DNA of 64,000 nt from Ancylobacter polymorphus (GCF_030813495.1 NZ_JAUSUI010000004.1:248001-312000), one strand, 5' to 3'; positions 8,670-17,839 are shown, numbered from the stretch's first letter. Translations and numbers: made by a program. The notes: generated by a model not told the origin, from the sequence alone.

Positions 8670-11462
8670 ATGTCCGTTGCCCTGACCATCGCCCTTTCCG
8701 ATGCCGAGCCTGAAGCCGATGGCGAACTCGACCTGTCGCTGCGCGAGGACATCCGCATGCTCGGCCGCGTGCTGGGCGACACGCTGCGCGACCAGGAAGG
8801 CGAGGCCATCTATGAGCTGGTGGAGCATATACGCCGCGTCTCCACCCGCTTTCACCGCGAGGAGGACGAGGGCGCCCGGCACGAGCTGGAAGCGATCCTG
8901 AGCGATCTCGGCCCGGACCAGACCATCTCCATTGTCCGCGCCTTCTCCTATTTCTCGCATCTCGCCAACATCGCCGAGGACCAGAACGTCATCCGCCGCA
9001 TGCGGGCGGCGGCGGCCAATGGCAGCGCGTCCGGTCCCGCCACGGTGGCGCGGGCGCTGGAGCGGGCGCGCGAGGCCGGTATTTCGACCGACGATCTGCG
9101 CGCCTTCTTCGCCACTGCGCTGGCGAGCCCGGTGCTCACCGCCCACCCGACCGAGGTGCGCCGCCGCTCGACCCTGACGCATGAAATGAAGGTGGCGGAG
9201 CTGCTCGCCGACCGCGCCCGCCGCGACCCGACGCCGGAAGAGCAGGAAATCGCGGCGGCGGAACTGCGCCGCCGGGTGCTGATGCTGTGGCAGACCAATC
9301 TGCTGCGCCGCACGAAGCTGACCGTGCTGGACGAGGTGGCGAACGGGCTTTCCTATTACGACTACACCTTCCTGCGCCAGCTGCCGACGCTCTATGCCGC
9401 GCTGGAGGACCGGCTGGCGGCGATGGAAGGCCGCACCGGGGAGGCGCCGGAAATTGCCTCCTTCCTGCGCATGGGCAGCTGGATCGGCGGCGACCGCGAC
9501 GGCAATCCCTTCGTCACCGCCGAGGTGACGCGCGAGACGATGCGCATGCAGTCCGCCCAGGCGGTGCGCTTCTATCTCGAAGAGCTGGACAGTCTCGGCG
9601 CCGAACTCTCCATCAGCACGATCCGGGTGAGCGTGTCGAGCGACCTGCTGGCGCTGGTGGACGCCTCGCCCGATCTCTCGCCGCACCGGCGCAACGAGCC
9701 CTACCGCCTCGCGGTGACCGCCATCGCCTCGCGCCTGCGCGCCACCGCCTTCCGGCTGGAAGTTGCCGATCTCTTGGGCATTACCCAGATGCCGGCGGCC
9801 CGGCCCTATGGTTCGGCGGCCGAATTGCGCGCTGATCTCGACATTATCGACGCGTCGCTGAAGGCGCATAAGTCCGGCGTCATCGCCGGCGGCAAGCTGC
9901 GGGCGTTGCGGCGGGCGGTGGATGCGTTCGGCTTCCACCTCGCCGTGCTCGATTCGCGGCAGAATTCCGACGTGCATGAGCGCTGCGTCGCCGAGCTGTT
10001 CGAGGTGGCGGCGCCGGGCACGAACTACAAGGCGCTGCCGGAGGGCACCCGCGTCGCGCTGCTGCTGCGTGAATTGACCACGGCGCGCCCGCTCACCTCG
10101 CCCTTCGCCGCCTATTCCGACGAGACGGTGGGCGAACTCGCCATGCTGCGCACCTGCGCCCGCATCCACGCGATTTACGGGCCGGAAGCGATCCAGACCT
10201 GCATCATCTCCAAGGCGGAAAGCGTCTCCGACATGCTGGAGCTGGCGCTGCTCTTGAAGGAGGTCGGCCTGGTCGAGCCGGCCGGCGCCTCGGCGGTGCA
10301 TATCGTGCCGCTGTTCGAGACCATCGGCGATCTGCGCAACGCCGCCAAGGTGATGGAGCAGATGTTCCGCCTGCCCGAATACCGCAAGCTGGTGGACAGC
10401 CGCGGCGGTGTGCAGGAAGTGATGCTCGGCTATTCCGACAGCAACAAGGATGGCGGCTTCCTCACCTCGGGGTGGGAACTCTACAAGGCCGAGATCGAGC
10501 TGATCGAAGTGTTCAAGCGCCATGGCGTGCGGCTGCGCCTGTTCCATGGGCGCGGCGGTTCGGTGGGGCGCGGCGGCGGGCCGAGCTACGACGCCATTCT
10601 CGCCCAGCCGGGCGGGGCGGTGCAGGGGCAGATCCGCATCACCGAACAGGGCGAGATCATCTCGTCCAAATATTCCAACCCGGCGGTGGGGCGCGGCAAT
10701 CTCGAAATCCTCGCCGCGGCGACGATGGAGGCGACGCTGCTTTCCGGCGACGCCAAAGCGCCGCGCGAGGAATATCTCACCGTCATGGAGGAGCTCTCCG
10801 ACGCCGCCTTCGCCGCCTATCGGGCGCTGGTCTACGAGACCCCGCGCTTCGAGGATTATTTCTGGGAATCGACCGTGATCAACGAAATCGCGACGCTGAA
10901 CATCGGCTCGCGCCCGGCCTCGCGCAAGAAGACGCGGCGGATCGAGGATCTGCGCGCGATTCCCTGGGTGTTCTCCTGGGCGCAGTGCCGGCTGATGCTG
11001 CCGGGCTGGTACGGCTTCGGCACGGCGGTGCGTCACTGGCTGGACGCGCACCCCGATGGCCTGCCGCTGCTGCAGGAGATGTACCGGGAATGGCCGTTCT
11101 TCCGCACCCAGCTGTCCAACATGGACATGGTGCTCTCCAAGAGCTCCATCGCCATCGCCTCGCGCTATGCCGCGCTGGTGGAGGACGCGGAGCTGCGCGA
11201 GAGCATTTTCGGCCGCATCCGCGCCGAGCACCAGGGCGCCATCGACGCGCTGCTGGCGATCTCGCAGCAGCCGGCGCTGCTGGGTTCCAACCCGCTGCTG
11301 GAACGCTCGATCCGCGCCCGCTTCCCCTATATCGACCCGCTGAACCATGTGCAGGTCGGCCTCTTGCGCAAATACCGCGCCAGCGATACCGACGAGAAGG
11401 TGCTGCAAGGCATCCAGCTCACCATTAACGGCATCTCCGCCGGGCTGCGGAACTCGGGATAA
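8670..11462 (+). CDS. ppc: Phosphoenolpyruvate carboxylase
   Basis: PEP carboxylase converts phosphoenolpyruvate and bicarbonate to oxaloacetate, refilling the TCA cycle. The protein has 930 residues, near the family norm. The catalytic His lies in [13 protein letters not shown] (H159), followed by [12 protein letters not shown] and the Gly-rich PEP-binding loop [13 protein letters not shown] starting at H626. The C-terminus reads GLRNSG, a mild variant of the usual RNTG/QNTG end. AAGGAG lies 8 bases before the ATG. The cupin gene follows after 5 bases and is probably co-transcribed. Confidence 0.98.
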   Translation: MSVALTIALSDAEPEADGELDLSLREDIRMLGRVLGDTLRDQEGEAIYELVEHIRRVSTRFHREEDEGARHELEAILSDLGPDQTISIVRAFSYFSHLANIAEDQNVIRRMRAAAANGSASGPATVARALERAREAGISTDDLRAFFATALASPVLTAHPTEVRRRSTLTHEMKVAELLADRARRDPTPEEQEIAAAELRRRVLMLWQTNLLRRTKLTVLDEVANGLSYYDYTFLRQLPTLYAALEDRLAAMEGRTGEAPEIASFLRMGSWIGGDRDGNPFVTAEVTRETMRMQSAQAVRFYLEELDSLGAELSISTIRVSVSSDLLALVDASPDLSPHRRNEPYRLAVTAIASRLRATAFRLEVADLLGITQMPAARPYGSAAELRADLDIIDASLKAHKSGVIAGGKLRALRRAVDAFGFHLAVLDSRQNSDVHERCVAELFEVAAPGTNYKALPEGTRVALLLRELTTARPLTSPFAAYSDETVGELAMLRTCARIHAIYGPEAIQTCIISKAESVSDMLELALLLKEVGLVEPAGASAVHIVPLFETIGDLRNAAKVMEQMFRLPEYRKLVDSRGGVQEVMLGYSDSNKDGGFLTSGWELYKAEIELIEVFKRHGVRLRLFHGRGGSVGRGGGPSYDAILAQPGGAVQGQIRITEQGEIISSKYSNPAVGRGNLEILAAATMEATLLSGDAKAPREEYLTVMEELSDAAFAAYRALVYETPRFEDYFWESTVINEIATLNIGSRPASRKKTRRIEDLRAIPWVFSWAQCRLMLPGWYGFGTAVRHWLDAHPDGLPLLQEMYREWPFFRTQLSNMDMVLSKSSIAIASRYAALVEDAELRESIFGRIRAEHQGAIDALLAISQQPALLGSNPLLERSIRARFPYIDPLNHVQVGLLRKYRASDTDEKVLQGIQLTINGISAGLRNSG

Positions 11463-11467
11463 ATCTC

Positions 11468-11761
11468 ATGGCGTTCGCCTGCACCATTCCCGCCGTTGCG
11501 ACCCAGCTGGCGGACGATGCGCGCGTGCGCATCACCCGCTGGGATTTCGCGCCCGGCGCCACGACAGGCTGGCACGAGCACGCCATGGACTATGCCATCG
11601 TCTTCGTCACCGACGGGCTGATGGAGATCGATGTCGACGGGGTGGTGACGCAAATCGCCATGGCGGCTGGGGCCGCCTATTCGCGCCCCGCCGGCATCCG
11701 CCACGATGTCCGCAATGCCGGCGATGCGCCGATGAGTTTCGTCGAAGTGGAGATGAAATAG
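11468..11761 (+). CDS. Small single-domain cupin protein
   Basis: 97 residues forming one cupin barrel. Motif 1 is visible as G-WHEHAMDYAIVFVTDG with the metal-binding His/Glu positions, and motif 2 as YSRPAGIRHDVRNAGDAP. The substrate is unknown; such small cupins are often sugar or acid binding or dioxygenase-like. The gene starts 5 bases after the ppc stop, so it is likely read from the ppc message. Function in carbon metabolism is only suggested by position. Confidence 0.85.
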   Translation: MAFACTIPAVATQLADDARVRITRWDFAPGATTGWHEHAMDYAIVFVTDGLMEIDVDGVVTQIAMAAGAAYSRPAGIRHDVRNAGDAPMSFVEVEMK

Positions 11762-11818
11762 GCGGCGGTGTGGGCCGGCGTCGAGTGCCGGCAGCCGCCA
11801 TCCCTGCCGGGGTTTGTC

Positions 11819-12451
11819 ATGTATACGCCGCCCGCCTTCCGCGAAGACGACCCCGCGATCCTGCGCAGCATCATGCGCGAGGCGCGACTGGCGACGCTGG
11901 TCACCGCCACCGCCGAGGGGCTGATGGCGACACCGCTGCCGCTGTTTCTCGACGCGAGCGAGGGGGAGCACGGCGTGCTCTACGGGCATCTCGCCCGGGC
12001 CAATGGCCAATGGAAGGCGGCGCCGATAGGCGAGGCGCTGGTTCTGTTTTCAGGACTGGATGCCTACATCACACCCAGCTGGTACGCCGCCAAGGCCGAG
12101 CACGGCAAAGTCGTGCCGACCTGGAATTATGAGGCCGTGCACGCCTATGGCGTGGCCGAATTCTTCGACGATCCCGAGCGGCTGCTGGCGGCGGTGACGC
12201 GGCTCACCGCACTTTATGAGCAGAAGCGCGCCGAGCCCTGGTCGGTGAGCGATGCGCCCGAGTCCTTTGTCGCCGCGCAGCTTCGGGGCATTGTCGGGCT
12301 GCGGCTGCCGATCACCCGGCTGGAAGGCAAGCGCAAGATGAGCCAGAACCGCTCCGAGGCCGACCGCGCCGGCGTGGCGGCAGGGCTGGCCGGCAGCGAG
12401 CGTCCGGACGAGCGGCGCGTGGCGGACTTGATCCCGGCGCCGCGGGGCTGA
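11819..12451 (+). CDS. PaiB-type FMN-binding protein (split-barrel flavoprotein)
   Basis: 210 residues, starting MYTPPAFREDD, the characteristic opening of the PaiB/FMN-binding negative regulator family. Other signatures are GHLARANGQW, YITPSWYAAKAEHGKVVPTWNYEAVHAYG and the C-terminal GIVGLRLPITRLEGKRKMSQNR. B. subtilis PaiB represses sporulation and protease genes; in proteobacteria the role is generally untested. I place the start at the ATG at 11819; an upstream in-frame ATG at 11768 adds a non-family leader. Same direction as ppc and the cupin gene; convergent with the BKACE gene. Confidence 0.88.
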   Translation: MYTPPAFREDDPAILRSIMREARLATLVTATAEGLMATPLPLFLDASEGEHGVLYGHLARANGQWKAAPIGEALVLFSGLDAYITPSWYAAKAEHGKVVPTWNYEAVHAYGVAEFFDDPERLLAAVTRLTALYEQKRAEPWSVSDAPESFVAAQLRGIVGLRLPITRLEGKRKMSQNRSEADRAGVAAGLAGSERPDERRVADLIPAPRG

Positions 12452-12463
12452 ACGGCCCCCGCT

Positions 12464-13222
12464 TCACCCCGCCAGCGGCGGCACGGCTTCCGGCGGCAGG
12501 TTCGGCGGCACGCGGGCGAGGCGGAAGGCGGCCTTGATGAGGGCGGCATTGTCGGGCGCCTCGCTGCCATCGGGCAGGTGCTTGCCGTCCTCCAGCCCGA
12601 TGCGCCCGTCCAGCCCGCGCATCAGCGCGTCCTGGTAGAGCGGCCAGACGGTCGCGTCATAGCCGTGCTGCAGCACCGGCACGTCGAGGCTGGCGCGGGC
12701 CAGCAGCTTGCGGATGGCGGCGGCGACGGTAAGCCCTTGCTCGATATCCTGCTCGTTGATTTCGATGAGGATACGCAGGCATTTCTTGGCTTCGGGCAGG
12801 GCGATGTAGCGCTCCGTATCCCCCACCGACCACAGCCCCGCCTCGACGCCGATGCCGCGCGACAGAGCGAGGGCGATCATCTCGGGCGCGTCGTCCTCGA
12901 TCAGATTGACCGACACATAGTCCGGCAGAACCGTCCAGCCCTTCACTGCCTTCAGCCGCGCCGCGCCGCCGGGGGCGATGCCGGCATGGGTGGAGAGGCC
13001 GATGGGCACGCCCGGCACGCGGGCGCGGATGGCGTCGAGCGCGGCGGCGACATGGGCGGGGTCGAGCGTTTCGGCGCCGGAGGGATCGCGCGGGTGCAGG
13101 TGCAGCTCGTTCGCCCCGGCCGCGACCACGGCGGCGGCGTCCGCGGCGAGGCGGGCGGGGGTGAGGGGCGTGTAGGCATGGAAGGCGCTGTCGCGCGATC
13201 CGTTGAGGCAGGCTTGCAGCAT
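12464..13222 (-). CDS. BKACE-family beta-keto acid cleavage enzyme (DUF849)
   Basis: 252 residues. BKACE enzymes cleave a beta-keto acid with acetyl-CoA (3-keto-5-aminohexanoate cleavage type), using a zinc ion. Visible features are the metal-binding HLHPRDPSGAE near the N-terminus, GLSTHAGI, and the late GLEDGKHLPDG loop. It is shorter than the roughly 270-300 residues of classic Kce, so the exact substrate is open. The ATG at 13222 follows GGGAGA by 5 bases and gives MLQACLNGSR; ten upstream in-frame residues are unlikely. It is convergent with the PaiB-type gene and 26 bases downstream of the UPF0178 gene, possibly one unit. Confidence 0.88.
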   Translation of the reverse strand: MLQACLNGSRDSAFHAYTPLTPARLAADAAAVVAAGANELHLHPRDPSGAETLDPAHVAAALDAIRARVPGVPIGLSTHAGIAPGGAARLKAVKGWTVLPDYVSVNLIEDDAPEMIALALSRGIGVEAGLWSVGDTERYIALPEAKKCLRILIEINEQDIEQGLTVAAAIRKLLARASLDVPVLQHGYDATVWPLYQDALMRGLDGRIGLEDGKHLPDGSEAPDNAALIKAAFRLARVPPNLPPEAVPPLAG

Positions 13223-13248
13223 TGCGGTCTCCCTTTTCCTTGCTCCCT

Positions 13249-13722
13249 TCAACCCGCCAGAAAGCCCTTTCGTTTCAGGCGTTGCACAGAGCGCTCCAGC
13301 GCCTGCAGAAATTCCGAGCGGTCGCGCGGCGAAAAGGGGCGGGGGCCGCGTGTGATCTCGCCGGCTTCGCGCAGATCCGCCATCAGATTGCGGGTCGCCA
13401 GCTGCATGCCGATGGAGGCGGCAGTGAAGGGTTTCCCTGTCGGGCCGATGGCCTCCGCCCCCTTCGCCACTACCCGGGCGGCCAACGGCACGTCGGCGGT
13501 AATGACGAGGTCGCCCTCTTCCACCCGCTCGACGATCCAGTCATCGGCGACATCCGGCCCGGCGGCGACGATGACGCGCTCGACCTCGGCGTCGCGCGGG
13601 ATGGCGATCCAGGAATTGGCGACCAGAAACACCTTCAGCCGGTGGCGGGCGGCGACGCGATAGGTCTCGTCCTTCACCGGGCAGGCGTCGGCGTCGATAT
13701 AGATGAGGATCGGCTTCGGCAA
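13249..13722 (-). CDS. YaiI/YqxD-family protein (UPF0178)
   Basis: A 157-residue protein of the UPF0178 (DUF188) family, related to PIN/NYN-type nuclease folds. The signature [18 protein letters not shown] opens it, followed by [27 protein letters not shown] and TGKPFT. The enzymatic activity is not established. I prefer the TTG at 13722 because AAGGA precedes it by five bases and the family begins right at this point; the ATG at 13758 adds twelve residues and sits on the edge of a terminator hairpin. The gene lies downstream of that terminator. Confidence 0.87.
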   Translation of the reverse strand: MPKPILIYIDADACPVKDETYRVAARHRLKVFLVANSWIAIPRDAEVERVIVAAGPDVADDWIVERVEEGDLVITADVPLAARVVAKGAEAIGPTGKPFTAASIGMQLATRNLMADLREAGEITRGPRPFSPRDRSEFLQALERSVQRLKRKGFLAG

Positions 13723-13758
13723 AGTAGTCCTTGCGGTGAGATGCGGGGAGACAAGCAA

Positions 13759-13786
13759 GAAGGGCTGCCCGCGAGGGCAGCCCTTC
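13759..13786 (-). terminator. Strong hairpin terminator ending the mini-ORF transcript
   Basis: GAAGGGCTGCCC pairs perfectly with GGGCAGCCCTTC around the tetraloop position (GCGA on the plus strand). On the minus strand the stem is followed by TTGCTTGTC. It lies 60 bases past the 25-codon mini-ORF and just before the UPF0178 start, so it would end or attenuate a short transcript from the region near 13950. Confidence 0.75.
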
Positions 13787-13845
13787 CCATGTCAGACCGC
13801 GGTTCGGTCCGTTAACTGCCTAGAAGGGCAGCGCGACGTATCGCA

Positions 13846-13923
13846 TCACGCGGAACGAACCTCAGAAGAGGCAAGCGTCCAGGTCACGGATACCGACGAC
13901 CGCGGATCAAGACGATCAGACAC
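13846..13923 (-). CDS. 25-codon mini-ORF behind a near-perfect anti-anti-SD ribosome site
   Basis: A GTG at 13923 opens a 25-residue frame (starts MSDRLDPRSS, ends TLASSEVRSA) stopping at 13846. Seven bases upstream is AGGAGG, inside AAAGGAGGTGATCC, which is complementary to the entire 3' tail of 16S rRNA. The stop TGA overlaps an ATG (TGATG) that opens an 8-codon frame, MRYVALPF, ending at 13820. A strong terminator follows at 13759-13786. This looks like a short leader or regulatory transcript rather than a conventional enzyme gene. I do not recognise the peptide. It is divergent from ggt and upstream of the UPF0178 gene. Confidence 0.5.
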   Translation of the reverse strand: MSDRLDPRSSVSVTWTLASSEVRSA

Positions 13924-14077
13924 TGGATCACCTCCTTTCGATTGTTGACGACAACTGAAGCTTAGACCGATTCGTGGAAAGGTCACGCGCTTGTTGCAGT
14001 GCGGGGCAGGAATCGGCTGTTCACTTCGCGTTACGGCGCGCAATCTTGAGTGCACGACAGGCGGGAGGGCGGCGGAC

Positions 14078-15829
14078 ATGAAACTCTGGCACGGGCTTAT
14101 CGCGCTGGTGCTGATCGCCACTCCGTTGCAGGCGCAGCAGGCCTCCGACGTGCGGGCGCCGGAGGCGGCGGGCGCGCTGGCGATCGCGCCGAAATCCGCC
14201 ACCGGCCGGAACTGGATGGTGACGGCGGCGAACCCGCTGGCGGCGGAGGCCGGCGCGCAGATGCTGCGCGCGGGCGGCAACGCCGTCGACGCCATGGTCG
14301 CGGTGCAACTGATGCTCGGCCTCGTCGAGCCGCAATCCTCCGGCCTCGGCGGCGGCGGCTTCCTGGTCTATTGGGATGCCGCGACCCGCACGCTCACCAG
14401 CTTTGACGGGCGCGAGACCGCGCCGCGCGCGGCGACGCCGACCCTGTTCCAGAACGCGCAGGGCCAGCCGCTTGCCTTCATGGAGGCGGTGGTCGGCGGG
14501 CGTTCGGTCGGCACGCCGGGCACGCCGGCACTGTTGGAGACGGTGCACCGGCGCTATGGGCGCCTCAGCTGGAAGGCGCTGTTCGCCCCGGCGCTGGAGC
14601 GGGCGGAGAACGGCTTTTCCGTCTCGCCCCGCCTTGCCGGGCTGATCGCCGGCGAGGTCGACACGCTCGCGCGCGATCCCGCGGCGAAAGCCTATTTCCT
14701 CGACGCCGCCGGCGTGCCGCTGGCGGCGGGCACGCTGCTGAAGAACCCGGCCTATGCGCAGACGCTGCGCCTGCTCCGGGAAGGTGGTGCGGCGGCGTTC
14801 TATGACGGCGCGCTGGCGAAGGCGATCGTCGCGGCGGTGCGCGGCGCGGCCAATCCTGGCCTGCTGGAGGACGAGGACCTCGCCGATTACCGGGTGAAGG
14901 AGCGCGCGCCCGTGTGCGGCGCCTATCGTGGCCTGGAGGTCTGCGGCATGGGCCCGCCGGGCTCGGGCGCGCTCACCTTGGGCCAGATCCTCGGCCTGCT
15001 GGAGCCCTATGATTTGAAGACACTCGGCCCGACCTCGCCCGGGGCGTGGCGGCTGATCGCCGATGCCTCGCGCCTCGCCTTCGCCGACCGCGAACGCTAC
15101 ATGGCCGATAGCGACTATGTGCCGATGCCGACCAAGGGGCTGCTGGCGCGCGATTATCTCGCCCAGCGGGCCAGGCTTCTGCAGGGCGATGATGCGCTGC
15201 CGCAGGTCGCGCCCGGCAAGCCGGCCTGGGACCACGCCTCCATCGTCCCGGAGCGGGCGGACGGGCTGGCGCCGGAACTGCCTTCCACCACCCAGATCAC
15301 CATCGTCGACGCGCAGGGCAACATCGTCTCCATGACCTCGACCATCGAGGCGGGTTTCGGGTCGCGGCTGATGGTGGGCGGCTTCCTGCTCAACAATGAG
15401 CTGACCGACTTCTCCTTCCGCTCGCACAAGGACGGTGTGCCGGTGGCCAACCGGGTGGAGCCGGGCAAGCGGCCGCGCTCCTCGATGAGCCCCACCATCG
15501 TGCTGAAGGACGGGCGCCCGGTGCTGGCACTGGGTTCGCCCGGCGGCAGCCAGATCATCGGCTATGTCGCCAAGACGCTGATCGCCCATCTCGACTGGGG
15601 CATGAGCCTGCCCGACGCCATCGCCGCGCCCAATGTGCTGGCGCGCTTCGACGCGGTGGAGATCGAGGCGGGAACGGCGGCGGAGGCGCTGGCGCCGGGC
15701 CTCGCCGCGCTCGGCTTCAGCGTGAAGACGGGGGCGATGACCTCAGGCGTACAGGCGGTGGCGATCACGCCGCAGGGGCTGGTCGGCGCCGCCGACCCCC
15801 GCCGCGAGGGCGTGGCGATCGGGGAGTGA
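14078..15829 (+). CDS. ggt: Gamma-glutamyltransferase
   Basis: A periplasmic gamma-glutamyltranspeptidase of 583 residues, which cleaves glutathione and other gamma-glutamyl compounds. A signal peptide (MKLWHGLIALVLIATPLQAQ) is followed by the large subunit with AGGNAVDAMVAVQLMLGLVEP and SSGLGGGGFLVYWD. The autocatalytic cleavage site and nucleophile is T404 in LPSTTQITIVD, and GSPGGSQI forms the oxyanion-side loop. The usual TTH is TTQ here, a minor variant. The ATG at 14078 gives a proper signal peptide; upstream in-frame codons from 13991 do not. Confidence 0.95.
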   Translation: MKLWHGLIALVLIATPLQAQQASDVRAPEAAGALAIAPKSATGRNWMVTAANPLAAEAGAQMLRAGGNAVDAMVAVQLMLGLVEPQSSGLGGGGFLVYWDAATRTLTSFDGRETAPRAATPTLFQNAQGQPLAFMEAVVGGRSVGTPGTPALLETVHRRYGRLSWKALFAPALERAENGFSVSPRLAGLIAGEVDTLARDPAAKAYFLDAAGVPLAAGTLLKNPAYAQTLRLLREGGAAAFYDGALAKAIVAAVRGAANPGLLEDEDLADYRVKERAPVCGAYRGLEVCGMGPPGSGALTLGQILGLLEPYDLKTLGPTSPGAWRLIADASRLAFADRERYMADSDYVPMPTKGLLARDYLAQRARLLQGDDALPQVAPGKPAWDHASIVPERADGLAPELPSTTQITIVDAQGNIVSMTSTIEAGFGSRLMVGGFLLNNELTDFSFRSHKDGVPVANRVEPGKRPRSSMSPTIVLKDGRPVLALGSPGGSQIIGYVAKTLIAHLDWGMSLPDAIAAPNVLARFDAVEIEAGTAAEALAPGLAALGFSVKTGAMTSGVQAVAITPQGLVGAADPRREGVAIGE

Positions 15830-15837
15830 GAGCGCGC

Positions 15838-16026
15838 CCGGACGGCATCCTTCGAGGCTCGCTCCGCTCGCACCTCAGGATGACGGTGCGAGAGGCGAAG
15901 GCCGCAGGAGACGTGTCGCTTCGCACCACCTTTCACCCTCATGGCCGGGCTTGACCCGGCCACCCAGCGGCGACATCGCACACGGCCGAAAGGCTGGATC
16001 CCCGGGTCAAGCCCGGGGATGAGGGC
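15838..16026. repeat. Rhizobiales-type palindromic intergenic repeat pair
   Basis: Two mosaic hairpins occupy the gap between the convergent ggt and fmdB genes. The first, about 15846-15882, has CATCCT/AGGATG ends with an inner GAGGCTCGC region. The second, about 15938-16024, joins GGCCGGG-CTTGA-CCCGGCC to CCCCGGG-TCAAG-CCCGGGG, a repeat type that is very common between convergent genes in this order. It may act as a transcription barrier. Confidence 0.7.
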
Positions 16027-16036
16027 GCACACGGCC

Positions 16037-16393
16037 TCAATGGCTGATCATCCACGGCCGGGCGGAGGGGAAGCTCTTGGCGCCTGAGGCGGCGGTGGCG
16101 GTCTTGGATTTCTTCGAGCGGCTCTTCATGCCGCCCGAGCAGCAGGAGCAGCTCGACGGGTGCCGCTTCGCCGCATATTCGCCCGTGGTCATCGGCGCGT
16201 GGCTGGCGCGCTCATTGGTGGCATGGGCGGTCAGGCTCTCGCGCGACATGCCGGAAAAATGCGGGGCGGTGAGCATCACCCGCGGCGCCAGTGCGCCGCA
16301 ATCGGGGCAGGGCTGCGGGGCCTGATATTCGCTCATCGGCCGCATCGCGGTGAAATCGCCGCAGCTTTCGCATTCATATTCATAGACGGGCAT
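16037..16393 (-). CDS. fmdB: FmdB-family zinc-ribbon protein
   Basis: 118 residues with an N-terminal zinc ribbon: MPVYEYECESCGDF, then CPDCGALAPRVML, giving two CxxC pairs. The C-terminal part is Ser/Lys/Ala-rich with a short Cys cluster (SSCSCCSGG). FmdB accompanies formamidase in several bacteria and was proposed as a regulator, but its action is unproven. The ATG at 16393 sits 6 bases after AGGGAC and matches the family start; an earlier ATG at 16399 is too close. It is the last gene of the urt-fmd run, separated from fmdA by 144 bases that contain a hairpin. Confidence 0.88.
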   Translation of the reverse strand: MPVYEYECESCGDFTAMRPMSEYQAPQPCPDCGALAPRVMLTAPHFSGMSRESLTAHATNERASHAPMTTGEYAAKRHPSSCSCCSGGMKSRSKKSKTATAASGAKSFPSARPWMISH

Positions 16394-16488
16394 CGGCATG
16401 TCCCTGTGTACGGGTCTTGAGCGCGACCCCTTGGGCGTTTCCTCGGAAGGGGAAGGAATGGGCGGCGCACATCCTTTGTGATGGAGGG

Positions 16489-16514
16489 CGGGGCGATGCC
16501 TTGGCATCGCCCCG
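16489..16514. terminator. Stem-loop between fmdA and fmdB
   Basis: CGGGGCGATGCC and GGCATCGCCCCG pair perfectly over 12 bases with a 2-base centre. No T-run follows on the minus strand, so it is more likely an mRNA-stabilising or attenuating structure just past the fmdA stop than a full terminator. Confidence 0.55.
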
Positions 16515-16537
16515 CATGCACCGGACGTAAGAGGGGG

Positions 16538-17767
16538 TCAAAGGTCCGGTGACAGCGGCATGTCGATGGAGCCGTCGAGGAATTTCGTCGGTCCGGCCGC
16601 GGTCGGGTTGATGTCGAAGTCGAAGATCTCGGTCGGCAGCCACAGCGTGGCGCAGGCATTCGGAATATCGACCACGCCGGAGATGTGCCCCTGCACCGGC
16701 GCGGTGCCGAGGATGGAATAGGCCTGGGCGCCGGAATAGCCGAACTTCTTCAGGTACTCGATGGCGTTGAGGCAGGCCTGGCGATAGGCGATGTGCACAT
16801 CGAGATAGTGCTGGCCGCCGGCCTCGTCGACCGAGATGCCCTCGAAGATCAGATAGTCCTTGTAGTTCGGCGTCACCGGCGAGGGCTTGAAGATCGGGTT
16901 CTTGATCCCGTACTTGGCCATGCCGCCCTTCAGCACCTCGACCTTGAGATGCACCCAGCCGGCCATTTCGATGGCGCCGCAGAAAGTGATCTCGCCGTCG
17001 CCCTGGCTGAAATGCAGGTCGCCCATGGAGAGGCCGCCGCCTTCGACATAGACCGGGAAATAGATCTTGGAGCCGCGCGACAGGTCCTTGATGTCGCAAT
17101 TGCCGCCATGTTCGCGCGGCGGCACGGTGCGCGCGCCGGTGGCGGCGGCGGCGTCCCGCGCGTCGCCGGTCAGCCGGCCCATATGGGCGGTGGCGGCGAA
17201 GGGCGGGACGGCCAGCGCCGGCACGCGGGTCGGGTTGGTGTCGATCAGCGCCTGCTCGCGGGTGTTCCAGGTCTCCAGCAGCTTCGGGTCGGGCAGGCAG
17301 CCGATCAGGCCGGGATGGATCAGCCCGGCGAAGTTCACCCCCGGCACATGGCGCGAGGAGGTGTACATGCCCTTGAAGTCCCAGATCGACTTCTGCGCCA
17401 GCGGGAAATGGTCGGTGAGGAAGCCGCCGCCATTCTTCTTGGAGAAGAAGCCGTTGAAGCCCCACTGGCTGTCCGGCATGGCGCCGATGTCGAGCAGGTC
17501 GACCACCAGCAGGTCGCCGGGCTCGGCGCCCTTCACCCCGATGGGGCCGGAGAGGAAGTGCACGATCGACAGGTCGATATCGCGCACATCGTCGGCGGAA
17601 TCGTTGTTCTTGATGAAGCCGCCGGTCCAGTCATAGGTCTCGACGATGAAATCATCGCCCGGCTTCACCCAGGCCACCATCGGAATGTCCGGGTGCCAGC
17701 GGTTGTGAACCATGTCGTTTTCATAGGCCGACTGGTTCAGGTCGACTTTGATAAGCGTCTCGGTCAT
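16538..17767 (-). CDS. fmdA: Formamidase (acetamidase/formamidase family)
   Basis: Formamidase hydrolyses formamide to formate and ammonia in the cytoplasm. The product is 409 residues, the family length, and belongs to the FmdA_AmdA type, not the nitrilase-like AmiF type. Recognisable blocks are NRWHPDIPMVAWVKPGD, ADDVRDIDLSIVHFLSGPI, HPGLIGCLPD, HGGNCDIKDLSRGSKIYFPV and MGDLHFSQGDGEI. GGGGAG lies ahead of the ATG at 17767; 13 upstream in-frame residues have no support. It lies 72 bases after urtE in the same direction, which links amide import with hydrolysis. Confidence 0.95.
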   Translation of the reverse strand: MTETLIKVDLNQSAYENDMVHNRWHPDIPMVAWVKPGDDFIVETYDWTGGFIKNNDSADDVRDIDLSIVHFLSGPIGVKGAEPGDLLVVDLLDIGAMPDSQWGFNGFFSKKNGGGFLTDHFPLAQKSIWDFKGMYTSSRHVPGVNFAGLIHPGLIGCLPDPKLLETWNTREQALIDTNPTRVPALAVPPFAATAHMGRLTGDARDAAAATGARTVPPREHGGNCDIKDLSRGSKIYFPVYVEGGGLSMGDLHFSQGDGEITFCGAIEMAGWVHLKVEVLKGGMAKYGIKNPIFKPSPVTPNYKDYLIFEGISVDEAGGQHYLDVHIAYRQACLNAIEYLKKFGYSGAQAYSILGTAPVQGHISGVVDIPNACATLWLPTEIFDFDINPTAAGPTKFLDGSIDMPLSPDL

Positions 17768-17839
17768 GCGTCTCACTCCCCGTGGACAAGCTGGGATCTT
17801 GGGCAAGCGGTAAAGGCGGGCGGAGCGGTCCGGCCGGGC

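Noticed and set aside
8655-11408. 917-codon open frame opposite ppc
   Set aside because: The composition is the typical antisense product of a high-GC gene; no family pattern and no ribosome site.
13906-13940. Truncated 16S rRNA gene
   Set aside because: Only 16 bases match the 16S end and the flanks do not; the other strand gives a ribosome site at correct spacing from a start codon.
14021-15589. 522-codon frame opposite ggt
   Set aside because: It is a shadow with Arg/Gln/His-rich composition; the plus strand carries the GGT motifs and signal peptide.
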